Source: Nocardiopsis alborubida (GTDB lineage Bacteria; Actinomycetota; Actinomycetes; Streptosporangiales; Streptosporangiaceae). Taken from it: a stretch of DNA of 64,000 nucleotides. Shown piece after piece: positions 27,437 to 36,226 of the stretch. The stretch covers positions 144,325 through 208,324 of the forward strand of contig NZ_JAAXPG010000010.1 in NCBI RefSeq assembly GCF_012396365.1, in the 5' to 3' direction. The notes under the pieces were generated by a model. It was not told the origin of the DNA. It saw only the letters and a list, made by a program, of their open reading frames with translations, and searched no databases. Position 1 is the stretch's first letter, and every line of letters begins with the position of its first letter. Made by a program: the position numbers and the translations under genes.

Positions 27437-28018
27437 TCAAGTGGGGGTGGTGGCGGGCGACGGGCGGGCGTACCAGAGAACCGCCTCCCCGTACCCCCGG
27501 CTGCGGTCGCGCTCCAGGCCCTCGGGCCAGGAGGGTTCGGCCCCGCGTTTGGAGCGTTCGACGACGACCACGGCGTCCTCGGCCAGCCAGCCGCGGCCGA
27601 CCAGGTCGGTCAGCACCCCGGTGACCTCGGCGTCGGTGACGGCGTAGGGCGGGTCGGCGACCACGAGGTCGTAGGGGTCGCCGGTGTTGTCCGTGCCGAC
27701 CACCCGCTCCACGCGGTCGGCGGCCAGACGCGCACCGGGGAGTCCGAGCGTCTGGATGTTGCCCCTGAGCACCTGTGCCGCCCTGCGATCGGCCTCCACC
27801 AGCAGCGCGTGCGCGGCGCCCCGGGACAGGGCCTCCAGGCCGATGGCCCCCGAGCCCGCGTACAGGTCCATCACCCGGACGCCTTCGAGGGAGCCGAGGT
27901 CGGACTGGACCGAGGAGAACAGCGCCTCGCGGGCCCGGTCACTGGTGGGGCGGGTGTTACGGCCCTCGGGGACGGAGATGCGCCGTCCACCGGCCGTGCC
28001 GGCGATGATGCGGGTCAT
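27437..28018 (-). CDS. rsmD: 16S rRNA (guanine966-N2)-methyltransferase RsmD
   Basis: SAM-dependent methyltransferase of 193 residues. Motif I is MDLYAGSGAIGLEALSRGA, and the catalytic motif IV is VVADPPYAV. The N-terminal MTRIIAGTAGGRRISVPEG and TRPTSDRAREALFSSV are diagnostic of RsmD. It modifies G966 in helix 31 during 30S assembly. Confidence 0.97.
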   Translation of the reverse strand: MTRIIAGTAGGRRISVPEGRNTRPTSDRAREALFSSVQSDLGSLEGVRVMDLYAGSGAIGLEALSRGAAHALLVEADRRAAQVLRGNIQTLGLPGARLAADRVERVVGTDNTGDPYDLVVADPPYAVTDAEVTGVLTDLVGRGWLAEDAVVVVERSKRGAEPSWPEGLERDRSRGYGEAVLWYARPSPATTPT

Positions 28019-28240
28019 GCCCCCACGGTAGCGGCCGGGGTGTGCGGGCGCCCCGGTACGCGGGCAGCACGAGGCGGGCGGCCTGGGGACCCCCCGCTTT
28101 CCACGTTAGGCCCCGGCGCGCAGGCCGCACCAGAGCCCGCCTCGACCTGTGGACAACACCGCGGCCCGTGGACGGCCGCCCCCACCGCCGGGCGTCCGGT
28201 CGCCGTTCCCGCTCGCGCCCGACCCGGCCGCCCCGCGCGC

Positions 28241-30448
28241 TCAGGCCTTGTCCAGGTACTCCGCCCGCTCCTCGGGCAGCAGCGTCTCCAGCGCCTCGGC
28301 CAGCGGCGGGTGCCCGGTCAGCCCGGGATCGGCCGCCACGTACGCCGTGGCCTCCTCGCGCGCGTCCCCGATGAGCTCCTCGTCCTTGAGCAGGGTGAGC
28401 ATCCGCAGGCTGGAGCGGGCGCCGGACTGCGAGTCGCCCAGCACGTCGCCCTCGCGGCGCATCTCCAGGTCCACCCGGGAGAGTTCGAAGCCGTCGGTGG
28501 TCGCGGCCACCGCGGCCAGCCGCTCACGGGCCGGAGAGCCCTCCTCCGCGTCGGTGACCAGCAGGCACAGCCCCGGCAGCTGGCCTCGGCCGACCCGGCC
28601 GCGCAGCTGGTGCAGCTGCGAGACGCCGAAGCGGTCCGCGTCCATGATGACCATCACCGTGGCGTTGGGCACGTCCACGCCCACCTCGATGACGGTGGTG
28701 GAGACGACGGCGTCGGTGTCCCCGGCCGAGAAGCGGCGCATCACCGCGTCCTTGTCGTCGGGCGCCATCCGGCCGTGCAGGACCTCCACTCGCAGTCCGG
28801 AGAGCGGCCCCTCCGTCAGGCGCGCCGCCACGTCGAGCACCGCCAGCGGAGGCCGTGCGCCCGCGGCCTCCTCGCCGTCCCCTGCGCCGACCTCCTCCTC
28901 GGCCTCCTCCTTGGCGTCGTCGCCGATCCGCGGGCAGACCACGAAGGCCTGGTGTCCGCCGCCCGCCTCCTCACGGATGCGCTCCCAGGCCCTGGCGAGG
29001 AAGTGCGGCTTCTCACGCGCGGGCACCACGTGCGTGGACACGGGTGCGCGACCGGTGGGCAGCTGGGTGAGGGCGACCACGTCGAGGTCGCCGTAGACGG
29101 TCATCGCGACGGTGCGCGGGATGGGCGTGGCCGTCATGACCAGCACGTGGGGGCGCCCGTCCACGGCCTTCTCCCGCAGGGCGTCGCGCTGCTCCACGCC
29201 GAACCGGTGCTGCTCGTCGACCACCACCAGCCCCAGGTCGGCGAAGGACACGTGCTCCTGGAGCAGGGCGTGGGTGCCCACGACGATCCCCGCGGCGCCG
29301 GACGCCGCGTCGAGCAGGGCCTCCCGGCGGGCGGCGGCGTTCATGGAACCGGTGAGCAGCGCCACCCGGGTGGCGTTCTCCGCACCGTCGATCTGGCCGG
29401 CGCGGCCCAGCGCGCCAAGCATGGCGCTGATGGACCGGTAGTGCTGCTGGGCCAGGACCTCGGTGGGCGCGAGCATGACGGCCTGGCCGCCGGAGTCCAC
29501 GACCCGGAGCATGGCCCGCAGCGCCACCAGGGTCTTGCCCGCGCCGACGTCGCCCTGGAGCAGGCAGTGCATGGGGTGGGAAGCGTCGAGCCGCTCGGCG
29601 AGGCGTTCGCCGACCTCCCGCTGCCCCTCGGTGAGCGTGAACGGCAGCTGGGCGTCGAAGGCGTCCAGGAGGCCGTCGACCGCGCCGGGCCGGGGCTTGG
29701 CCGGCAGGTCCTCGGCGCGGTGGCGCCGCTGGGCGAGCGCGAGCTGCAGGACGAAGGCCTCGTCCCACTTCAGGCGGCGGCGGGCGGAGGCGACGTCGGA
29801 CCACTCCGCGGGCCGGTGGATCCGGCGCAGGGCGTCGGCGACGCCGAGGAGCCCGCGCCGTTCGCGCAGTTCGGGGGGCAGCGGGTCGGGCAGGCTGTCG
29901 ACGTCGGCGAGGACGATGTCGACGGTGCGGGCGATGGTGGTGGAGTCCAGGCCCTTGACCGCCGGGTAGACGGGGATGAGCTCCTCGGCGTAGGCCCGCG
30001 CCCGCTCGCCCTCGTGGCCGTCCTCGTCGAGGAGTTCGTACTGGGGGTGGTCGAGCTGGCGGCGGCCCTTGAAGGTGGAGACCCGGCCGGAGAACATCGC
30101 CAGGCGCCCGGGGACGAGGGCTCCCTGGTGGTAGGAGCCCCGGTTGAAGAAGGTCAGGTGCAGGCGCCCGGTGCCGTCGGTGACGGTGGCCTCCATCATG
30201 TCCATGCGGCGGCGGCCCTGCCGTGCGGGCACGGTGCGCCGCTTGGCGTCCAGGACGCGGGCCTGCACGGTGACCTCCTCGCCCTCGCGCAGTGCCGCGA
30301 GGTCGGTCAGGTCGCCGCGCCGGTCGTACCGGCGCGGGTAGTAGCGCAGCAGGTCGCCGAGGGTGTGCAGGTCGAGCTTCTCGGAGAGGGCCTTGGCCGT
30401 CTTGCCCCTGAGGGGCCCCCTGCTCAGCGGTTCGTCCCAGGTGCTCAC
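28241..30448 (-). CDS. recG: ATP-dependent DNA helicase RecG
   Basis: Branch-migration helicase that reverses stalled forks and processes Holliday junctions (735 residues). The N-terminal wedge (OB) domain contains LGDLLRYYPRRYDRRGDL; helicase motifs follow: I GDVGAGKT, II VVDEQHRFGVEQR (DEQH box), III TATPIPRT, and in the second RecA lobe STTVIEVGVDVPNAT and QLRGRVGRG. A 25-residue Glu/Ala/Gly-rich insert (DDAKEEAEEEVGAGDGEE) sits in the second lobe. The GTG start MSTWDEPLSRG is preceded by GGGAAG; the frame is open 73 codons further but that segment is not RecG-like. Confidence 0.96.
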   Translation of the reverse strand: MSTWDEPLSRGPLRGKTAKALSEKLDLHTLGDLLRYYPRRYDRRGDLTDLAALREGEEVTVQARVLDAKRRTVPARQGRRRMDMMEATVTDGTGRLHLTFFNRGSYHQGALVPGRLAMFSGRVSTFKGRRQLDHPQYELLDEDGHEGERARAYAEELIPVYPAVKGLDSTTIARTVDIVLADVDSLPDPLPPELRERRGLLGVADALRRIHRPAEWSDVASARRRLKWDEAFVLQLALAQRRHRAEDLPAKPRPGAVDGLLDAFDAQLPFTLTEGQREVGERLAERLDASHPMHCLLQGDVGAGKTLVALRAMLRVVDSGGQAVMLAPTEVLAQQHYRSISAMLGALGRAGQIDGAENATRVALLTGSMNAAARREALLDAASGAAGIVVGTHALLQEHVSFADLGLVVVDEQHRFGVEQRDALREKAVDGRPHVLVMTATPIPRTVAMTVYGDLDVVALTQLPTGRAPVSTHVVPAREKPHFLARAWERIREEAGGGHQAFVVCPRIGDDAKEEAEEEVGAGDGEEAAGARPPLAVLDVAARLTEGPLSGLRVEVLHGRMAPDDKDAVMRRFSAGDTDAVVSTTVIEVGVDVPNATVMVIMDADRFGVSQLHQLRGRVGRGQLPGLCLLVTDAEEGSPARERLAAVAATTDGFELSRVDLEMRREGDVLGDSQSGARSSLRMLTLLKDEELIGDAREEATAYVAADPGLTGHPPLAEALETLLPEERAEYLDKA

Positions 30449-30943
30449 GTGTGCTTCCCGTCTCGGATCGCCGGTCACCGCCACGGTAGTCCTCCGGTGC
30501 GACGCTCGCGCGCCTTCCCACCGCCTCGGTCGGCCCGCGAACGCGGGGGAGAGGGCCGGGCCCCGGCCCGGAGGGCTCCCAGGGTCCCGGTGGTCGACCC
30601 CGGCGGCCAGCCCGGTGGCACTGTCTCCCGTTGACACTGCCTCGCCCGCGGCTCCCGCCCCTCCCAATCGGGGTATACTCGTGGAAGTTCATCGCGTTTT
30701 CGCCATGCCCGCGTGGCTGATTCGATGCTCTCGGTGGTCAACCGGGTCGTTCTCGACCACGGCGCGATCCACCATCACACGTACGGACACCGGTCGTCGG
30801 CCCGCACTGCGCGTCGGGCCACGTCCTTCGTGTAACCTTCCACGGTTGGCGTCACCGTCAACCAGTCCGCCCGACCTCTCCCGGTCGGATGAATCTTCGC
30901 GTGCGGCGACGTGCGCGATCCCGAGCGCTTGAATGGAGTTACC
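30449..30943. other. Divergent control region of recG and rpmB
   Basis: 495 bases without a gene. A TATACT box (30674-30679) would suit a -10 element for rpmB, but the nearest TTGACA (30631-30636) is 37 bases away, too far to be its partner. No RNA gene or repeat was recognised. Confidence 0.45.
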
Positions 30944-31129
30944 GTGGCTTCCGTCTGCGACGTCTGCGGCAAGGGACCAGGGTTCGGTAACAGTGTTTCC
31001 CACTCGCACCGTCGCACCCGCCGCCGCTGGAACCCCAACATCCAGACCGTCCGCACCCGTGTGGGCGGCACGCCCAAGCGCGTGAACGCCTGCACCTCGT
31101 GCATCAAGGCCGGCAAGGTGACCCGCTAG
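30944..31129 (+). CDS. rpmB: 50S ribosomal protein L28 (zinc-ribbon form)
   Basis: A 61-residue ribosomal protein: [20 protein letters not shown], then [13 protein letters not shown], ending [14 protein letters not shown]. Two CxxC pairs show the zinc-binding (C+) variant, the one used when zinc is plentiful. GTG start with GGAG five bases upstream. Confidence 0.96.
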   Translation: MASVCDVCGKGPGFGNSVSHSHRRTRRRWNPNIQTVRTRVGGTPKRVNACTSCIKAGKVTR

Positions 31130-31156
31130 GGTTCCCAACCCTCAGGACCTTCCATG

Positions 31157-31187
31157 GAGGCCTCCGACCATCTCGGTCGGGGGCCTT
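31157..31187 (+). terminator. Terminator after rpmB
   Basis: GGCCTCCGACC (31159-31169) pairs with GGTCGGGGGCC (31175-31185) with one G-U pair, extended by one A-T pair; the tail TTCACCCTTT is U-containing. It starts 28 bases past the rpmB stop. Confidence 0.7.
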
Positions 31188-31296
31188 CACCCTTTGCCGG
31201 GGTCTGACGAGTCGTCGGGGTCCCGCCGGGGACCGCGGCCGCCCCGGTCACCGGCCCGGAACCCCTGCGGGCCCGGGGTCGGCGTGCGCCCCCGGC

Positions 31297-31950
31297 TCAC
31301 AGCTGGCAGACGTGGCCGTTCAGGGAGCAGCGGATCGGGCTCTGCGGCACGCCGACCGCCTCGAAGGTGAGCGCCACCGAGTCGCCGGGCTCCAGGCTGT
31401 CCTGGTCGGCGGGCTGGCGGGCCAGGATGCCGTCCTCGATCTCCGCCCAGTCCGCGCCGTTGACGTGCGTGACCTCGGCGGAGTCGAAGGCCAGGGCCAG
31501 CTCCCAGCCGTCCAGGCTGGCCCGCGAGGTGTTGGTGACGGTGACGTGGCCGCTGAACCCGACCGCGGTGGACTCCGTGATGCGGTAGACGACCGTGGTC
31601 GGCTCCGACCCCGCCTGGGTCTGCGGCTCGCCCTCGGCCGCGGGCTCCTCGGCGTCGGTACCGGGTGAGGCGTCGTGCGTGGGCTGGGCCCCGTCCTGGA
31701 CCCCGGGGTCCTCTGTCGCGCCCGGGGTGCCGCCGAACTGGAGGTAGATCTGGGTGGTGCTGTACCCGAACAGGAGCAGGCCGAGGATCACGCCGGAGAC
31801 GACGAGCACGTTGAGCAGGCGCGGGGGTTCGACGTGTTTGGGGACCGTGCTCTCGATGAGGCCGCCGAGCCGCCGCAGCGCGCCGACGTCCTTCGGCTCG
31901 CTGCGGTGCACACCCCGGCGGTTGCCGTTCCGCCAGCCATGCCGCCCCAT
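31297..31950 (-). CDS. Membrane-anchored protein with C-terminal CBM2-like (cellulose-binding) domain
   Basis: A 217-residue protein. A basic cytoplasmic N-terminus is followed by one membrane helix (about 48-66, LLNVLVVSGVILGLLLFGY), a Pro/Glu/Thr-rich spacer (75-120), and a C-terminal domain of about 95 residues. This last has the beta-sandwich pattern of carbohydrate-binding module family 2: GFSGHVTVTNTS, DGWELALAF, and a terminal LNGHVC. Only some of the surface tryptophans that bind cellulose are evident (W in DGWEL and ADWAE), so ligand binding is uncertain. No enzyme domain is attached. ATG start with GAGGAG upstream. Function unknown; cell-surface polysaccharide binding is an inference. 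Confidence 0.75.
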   Translation of the reverse strand: MGRHGWRNGNRRGVHRSEPKDVGALRRLGGLIESTVPKHVEPPRLLNVLVVSGVILGLLLFGYSTTQIYLQFGGTPGATEDPGVQDGAQPTHDASPGTDAEEPAAEGEPQTQAGSEPTTVVYRITESTAVGFSGHVTVTNTSRASLDGWELALAFDSAEVTHVNGADWAEIEDGILARQPADQDSLEPGDSVALTFEAVGVPQSPIRCSLNGHVCQL

Positions 31951-32166
31951 AAACCGCTCCTCGACGTTTCCATCACCCTCCACCGAGAGCTCCGGTTCCG
32001 GTCCCTCCCTCGTCGCCCTCCGTCGTGTGCGTCCCCGTCCGGTGCGGTGGACACCCGCGAAGCCGTGGCTTCTTCTACCAACCCTCGGTCGGTCGTTCCC
32101 GGGGACTTCCTGGGGCCGCTGCGTCCCATGAGGCGGGTGCTGCGCCCGGAAAGGCCGCGTTCGCAA

Positions 32167-32194
32167 AGCCTAGCGTGAGAGTTAAACAGGACAA
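32167..32194 (-). promoter_or_regulatory. Possible promoter upstream of the CBM2 protein gene
   Basis: On the minus strand TTGTCC is followed after 16 bases by TAGGCT. It lies in an AT-richer patch overlapping the region past the thiL stop. It is a weak match and is offered as a candidate only. Confidence 0.25.
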
Positions 32195-32209
32195 ATCCCA
32201 TCGGGCGCC

Positions 32210-33202
32210 TCAGTGCCGGAAATGATCCCATCCTCCGCGAGGCGGAACCCGCCCATCGACCGTGACCGGAATTGTGTTTTCTTCCGCGGTTTCACCTGTT
32301 GTTCCCACAACGGTTCCCACCCTGTACCAGTGAGCGGGCAGAGCGGTGTGCGGCGGGAACACGGCGGCGAGGGCGTGGTCCTCGCCCCCGGCGACCATGA
32401 GGTCGCGCGCGGCCCGCTCGGCCGTGTCGGCTCCGGCGCCCAGGGCGCGGACCGCATCGACGAGGGCGGGCTCGGGGCGCAGCGCCTCCCCCTCCAGGTC
32501 GACGCGCACCCCGCTGGCCCGGCAGACGTGCCCGAGGTCCTGGGCGAGGCCGTCGCTGACGTCGAGCATGGCCGTGGCCCCGAGGCGGGACGCCTCCGCT
32601 CCTCGGGCATAGGGCGGGCTGGGCCTGCGGTGCTCGGACAGGCACTCGGCCGGGCCGTCGATCCCCTGTTCCAGCAGGGCGAGCCCGGCGGCCGACAGCC
32701 CCAGGTGGCCGGTGTAGGCGACCACGTCGCCGGGCCGGGCGCCGTCGCGGCGGACCGGCGCCCGTCCCTGGAGGTCGCCGAGCGCGGTGACCGCGATGGT
32801 GAGGGTGTCCGAGCCGACCATGTCCCCGCCCACGACGGCGCCGCCCGCGACCGCGCACTCGTCGCGTACTCCGGCGGTGAACTCCTCCGCCCAGGACACC
32901 GGCAGGTCGGCGGGCGCGGCGAAGCCGATGAGCAGGCCGGTGGGGCGGGCGCCCATGGCCGCGACGTCGGCGAAGTTCTGCGCGACGGCCCGGTGCCCCA
33001 CGTCACGGGCGGTGGACCACTCGCGCCGGAAGTGGCGGCCCTCGACCAGCAGGTCGGTGGTGGCGACCGTCCGGCCGTCGGGGGACGCGACGACAGCGGC
33101 GTCGTCCCCTGGTCCGAGGATTACATCGTCCGTGGTGGGGAATTGGCTCGTCACGCGTGCGATCAGAGCGAACTCACCAAGACCCCCAATGGTGTTCCGC
33201 AC
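32210..33202 (-). CDS. thiL: Thiamine-monophosphate kinase
   Basis: Phosphorylates thiamine monophosphate to the active cofactor thiamine diphosphate (330 residues). Family motifs: GLGEFALIAR near the N-terminus, GPGDDAAVV, TTDLLVEGRHFRREW, AQNFADVAAMGA, VVGGDMVGSD and MLDVSDGLAQDLGH. The GTG start (MRNTIGGLGEF) is chosen on homology; the frame extends 16 codons further. It is divergent from the RAM-domain gene with a 131-base spacer. No other thiamine genes are nearby. Confidence 0.95.
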   Translation of the reverse strand: MRNTIGGLGEFALIARVTSQFPTTDDVILGPGDDAAVVASPDGRTVATTDLLVEGRHFRREWSTARDVGHRAVAQNFADVAAMGARPTGLLIGFAAPADLPVSWAEEFTAGVRDECAVAGGAVVGGDMVGSDTLTIAVTALGDLQGRAPVRRDGARPGDVVAYTGHLGLSAAGLALLEQGIDGPAECLSEHRRPSPPYARGAEASRLGATAMLDVSDGLAQDLGHVCRASGVRVDLEGEALRPEPALVDAVRALGAGADTAERAARDLMVAGGEDHALAAVFPPHTALPAHWYRVGTVVGTTGETAEENTIPVTVDGRVPPRGGWDHFRH

Positions 33203-33333
33203 AGGGATCAGGGTACGGTGACGCTCCGGCGCGGTGGTCCGGACCCACACTTGTCATCCGTCCGTCATCGGCCGCACCCTGGCTCGGCCGTGAACCCACT
33301 CGCCGCTTCGCCCGGCGACACGAAGGAGTACTC

Positions 33334-33567
33334 ATGGTGCAGGCATACATCCTGATCCAGACCGAGGTCGGTCAGGCGGCCGAGGTGGCCGGACGCATCC
33401 GGGGCATCGAGGGGGTCGAGAAGGCCCACGACGTGACCGGGCCCTACGATGTCATCGTCCAGGCCAGCGCCGAAGACATCGATTCCCTGGGCACCCTCGT
33501 GGTGGCCCGGATCCAGCGGTTGGACGGCATCGCCCGGACTCTCACCTGTCCCATCGTCAACATCTGA
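33334..33567 (+). CDS. Stand-alone Lrp/AsnC-type ligand-binding (RAM) domain protein
   Basis: A 77-residue protein consisting only of the RAM (amino-acid-sensing, ferredoxin-like) domain of Lrp/AsnC regulators; the helix-turn-helix is absent. The body AYILIQTEVGQAAEVAGRIRGIEGVEKAHDVTGPYDVIVQASAED is typical. Such proteins form oligomers and may bind amino acids or modulate full-length Lrp proteins; no target is known here. AAGGAG lies six bases before the ATG. A DUF3515 lipoprotein gene follows 30 bases later; the pair is conserved beside thiL in actinobacteria. Confidence 0.9.
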   Translation: MVQAYILIQTEVGQAAEVAGRIRGIEGVEKAHDVTGPYDVIVQASAEDIDSLGTLVVARIQRLDGIARTLTCPIVNI

Positions 33568-33597
33568 CGCATCGCGTCATCCGGAGCGGGGTCTGCT

Positions 33598-34065
33598 GTG
33601 CTGAGTCGGTACGCGTACGCCGGTGTGGTCGCGGCCCTGGCCCTGGTGGCGACGGGCTGCGGCGCGCAGACCGTACGGATGCAGCCGCCAGAGGCGGACG
33701 CGGCGGCCGCCGAGGTCTGCGCCGACCTCGTCGCGGCGCTCCCCGACACCCTGCTGGGGGCGGAGCGGGCACGGGTGCGGCCCGACTCGGAGCTCACCGC
33801 GGCCTGGGGCGACCCGCCCATCGGGCTGCGCTGCGGGGTGGAGCGCCCGGTGACCCTGACCAGCACCTCCTACCTGCAGGAGGTCAACGGTGTTCCGTGG
33901 TTGCCGCAGCCGGAGGACGCTCCCACCATGTACACGGCGATCGGCCACGAGGCCTACGTGGAACTGTCGGTCCCGGCCGCCCACGGCGCCCCCGCCGCCG
34001 CGCTGTCGACGGTCAGCGACCTGATCGTCGAACACGTCCCGGCGCTTCCCGAAGGGGAGCTGTGA
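33598..34065 (+). CDS. DUF3515 family lipoprotein
   Basis: A 155-residue actinobacterial lipoprotein. The short signal ends in the lipobox LVATGC. DUF3515 features visible are the conserved VCADLVAALPDTLLG, AAWGDPPIGLRCGV and the later PEDAPTMYTAIGHEAYVELSVP. Function unknown. Two cysteines (AAEVCADL and GLRCGV) may form a disulfide outside the cell. GTG start, 30 bases downstream of the RAM-domain gene, probably one transcript. Confidence 0.88.
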   Translation: MLSRYAYAGVVAALALVATGCGAQTVRMQPPEADAAAAEVCADLVAALPDTLLGAERARVRPDSELTAAWGDPPIGLRCGVERPVTLTSTSYLQEVNGVPWLPQPEDAPTMYTAIGHEAYVELSVPAAHGAPAAALSTVSDLIVEHVPALPEGEL

Positions 34066-34383
34066 CCCGGAGCTCGCGCCGGGAGGTCTTGACCGCGCGC
34101 CCACGGGCGGTTCCCGGCAGGTGAGCGGGCCCGGGCGGCGGCGTTCGCCGGACGGACCCGGGCGGCGGTGCGCGTTGGGCGTGCGCTGACGCCGGTGCCC
34201 GGCGGGCGGGCACGCCGAAGCGGGCGAAGGCGCGGCCTCCCCCCTTACCACGCCAAGCCCGCGCGGAACCCGTCCGCCAGGGGCTTTCGCAGCCTGTGGG
34301 CGACACACGCGTGGGGCCGCCAGCGGCCGCCGGCGGCCCCACGTTCGGCCATCACGGGATCACGGTGACGGTGGAAAGTCCCG
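34066..34383. other. Intergenic region between convergent DUF3515 and DUF3105 genes
   Basis: 318 bases without a gene; includes the hairpin at 34311-34342. Nothing else is recognised. Confidence 0.5.
34311..34342. terminator. Terminator between DUF3515 and DUF3105 genes
   Basis: A perfect 11-bp stem GTGGGGCCGCC (34311-34321) with a 10-base loop, between two convergent genes; it could serve either. Confidence 0.6.
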
Positions 34384-35190
34384 TCAGTTCTCCGCCCCGG
34401 CCGACTCCTCGGCTGCCGGCTCGTCCTCGGCGGCGTCGGAGGGAGCGTCGGAGGCCTCGTCCCCAGCGCCCTCCTCAGCGCCCTCCTCGGCTCCGGCGTC
34501 ACCGCCTTCGGGGCCCTCCATGGTCTCGGCGTCCACGCCGCCGCCGCTGCCGAGCATGGCCTCGACCTCCTCGGCGTTCTCCGCCACGCCGCCCGAGCAG
34601 GCGGCACCCGGCTCGGGAACGTCGGTGCCGCGCTCGTACAGCCGCACGAAGCGCTGGAGGTTCTCGTCGTCGGCGCTCTCGGCGCTGATCTGGCGCCCCC
34701 AGCTGGAGGCGACGATCGGCGCGTCCAGCTCACCCGCGTAGGGGCTGATCACCAGGTAGTCGCCGGAGCTGTACATGTCGGTCAGCGTCTGCACCTGGTC
34801 CTCGGGCAGGTCGGGCCGGTAGTTGATCCACACCGCGCCGTGCTCCAGGGAGTGCACCGCGAACTCGTGGGTCACCGGCTCGGTGTAGACACCGCAGTTC
34901 TGCCAGGCGTTCCAGTGGTCGCCGCCCACGGGCGGGGTCTGCTCGTAGTTCACGCGCTGCCCGGTGTCGACGTGGACGTAGGAGCCGACCTCGTACTCCT
35001 CCACCCCCGAGATCGTGCGGCTGCGGAACTCCATGAAGACGAGGAAACCGATCAACCCCACGACCAGGACCACAGCGGTCGTGATACCGGTGGTGGTAAG
35101 GATTTTGCGGCGGCGCTCCTCTTTGACGCGTTGCGCCTTCAGCTCGGCGGCGCGGCGGCGACGCTCCTCCGCCGTCTTCTTCTTGGCCAC
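34384..35190 (-). CDS. DUF3105 family membrane protein
   Basis: A 268-residue protein. A Lys/Arg-rich cytoplasmic head (AKKKTAEERRRRAAELKAQ) precedes one membrane helix (about 37-57). The outside DUF3105 domain spans about 70-200: HVDTGQRVNYEQTPPVGGDH, NCGVYTEPV, AVHSLEHGAVWINYRPDL, SPYAGELDAPIVASSWG. Conserved His and Cys could bind metal. The last 60 residues are a Glu/Ala-rich tail. GTG start with AGGAGACCCC upstream. It is divergent from a DUF305 gene with only 89 bases between; the two families are repeatedly neighbours, which hints at a shared (copper-related?) role. Confidence 0.88.
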   Translation of the reverse strand: MAKKKTAEERRRRAAELKAQRVKEERRRKILTTTGITTAVVLVVGLIGFLVFMEFRSRTISGVEEYEVGSYVHVDTGQRVNYEQTPPVGGDHWNAWQNCGVYTEPVTHEFAVHSLEHGAVWINYRPDLPEDQVQTLTDMYSSGDYLVISPYAGELDAPIVASSWGRQISAESADDENLQRFVRLYERGTDVPEPGAACSGGVAENAEEVEAMLGSGGGVDAETMEGPEGGDAGAEEGAEEGAGDEASDAPSDAAEDEPAAEESAGAEN

Positions 35191-35279
35191 GGGGTCTCCT
35201 GGGGTGGATGGTGACATTAGGGACTTACCTATCCTCTACTTTGGCACCAGAGTTGGGCGATTCGACCAGGATGGTTCCT

Positions 35280-36011
35280 ATGGAACAGAAAAACGGTCCC
35301 GCGGCCGGGACCGCCGACCACGTCGGCGATGTCCCGGACGACGACGGGCCCCCGTGGGAGGACGGGGCACCGGACGAGGAGACCCCGTCGCGGGTGTCCT
35401 GGCGTTCGGTACCGATGTGGACCACTGTGATCCTCGTCGTACTGGCCCTGGGCGGGGGTTACCTGCTGGGACGCCCGTCCCACCCCCTGGACACCGGTGC
35501 CGACGCCGGGTTCCTGCGCGACATGAGCGCGCACCACGCCCAGGCCGTGGACATGTCGATGATCATCCTGGAGAAGACCGAGGACCCCGAGCTGCGCACG
35601 GTGGCCACCGACATCACCCGCACCCAGCAGGCCCAGATCGGGATCATGCAGGGGTGGCTGATGGCCTGGGACCTCAACGCGCGCGGCGTGCAGGAGCCGA
35701 TGGCCTGGATGGAGGGCCACGACCACGGCGGCGAGGGCGGCGAGGTCCCCGACACGATGCCGGGCCTGGCCTCCTCCGAGGAGATGGTGTCCCTGGAGGA
35801 CGCCGAGGGCGTGGAGGCCGAACTCCTCTTCCTGGAGCTGATGATCGCCCACCACCGGGGCGGCATCGAGATGGCCGAGGCGGAGGTGGAGCTGGGCCAG
35901 GAGGACCTGGTCACCAACTTCGCGCAGGGGATGGCCGACTCCCAGCTCAAGGAGATCGACCTGATGGAGGGCATGATCGACCAGCGCCAGGACGGCGCCT
36001 CCGGCGACTGA
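35280..36011 (+). CDS. DUF305 family membrane-anchored (putative copper-binding) protein
   Basis: A 243-residue protein with an acidic N-terminus, one membrane helix (about 45-63, TTVILVVLALGGGYLLG) and an external four-helix DUF305 domain. The two His-His motifs of the family are intact: MSAHHAQAVDMSMI and MIAHHRGGIEMAE; with neighbouring Met residues they resemble copper-binding sites found in DUF305 proteins. A Met/His loop (WMEGHDHGGEGG) adds possible ligands. The start is the second of two nearby ATGs, with AGGA nine bases upstream. A strong terminator follows. Confidence 0.9.
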   Translation: MEQKNGPAAGTADHVGDVPDDDGPPWEDGAPDEETPSRVSWRSVPMWTTVILVVLALGGGYLLGRPSHPLDTGADAGFLRDMSAHHAQAVDMSMIILEKTEDPELRTVATDITRTQQAQIGIMQGWLMAWDLNARGVQEPMAWMEGHDHGGEGGEVPDTMPGLASSEEMVSLEDAEGVEAELLFLELMIAHHRGGIEMAEAEVELGQEDLVTNFAQGMADSQLKEIDLMEGMIDQRQDGASGD

Positions 36012-36032
36012 CCCCGCGTTCGGGCACACGAG

Positions 36033-36064
36033 GACGGCGGCTCACCTCCGGGTGGGCCGCCGTC
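36033..36064 (+). terminator. Terminator after the DUF305 gene
   Basis: GACGGCGGCTCACC (36033-36046) pairs with 36051-36064 over 14 bp (one G-U) around a TCCG loop, 22 bases past the stop. Confidence 0.7.
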
Positions 36065-36208
36065 GCCGTGTCCGGGGCCGTGTGCGTCCGGGTCCGTCCG
36101 CGTCGGGACGGCGCGTGCCCGGAGCCGGTCCCGCACGGATCCGGACACTCCCGCGGACCGGCACTCCCGCGGCCTGTCCCGCGCGCGGCGGTTCGTGTCC
36201 CGAAGCGT

Positions 36209-36226
36209 GTGTGTCCGAACGCACAC
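36209..36226 (+). promoter_or_regulatory. Candidate Rex operator upstream of cydA
   Basis: GTGTGTCCGAACGCACAC has perfect five-base half-sites (GTGTG/CACAC) eight bases apart, the spacing of the redox repressor Rex sites (TGTG-N8-CACA) known to control cyd in Streptomyces. It is 224 bases upstream of the start codon, so it would matter only for a distal promoter. Rex itself is not encoded in the window. Confidence 0.4.

Noticed and set aside
27083..30634. Plus-strand open frame of 1183 codons opposite rsmD and recG
   Set aside because: Antisense to two conserved genes and without any recognisable motif.
30631..30679. TTGACA and TATACT as one promoter for rpmB
   Set aside because: The spacing of 37 bases is far from 16-18, so they do not form one promoter; TATACT alone may still be a -10 box.
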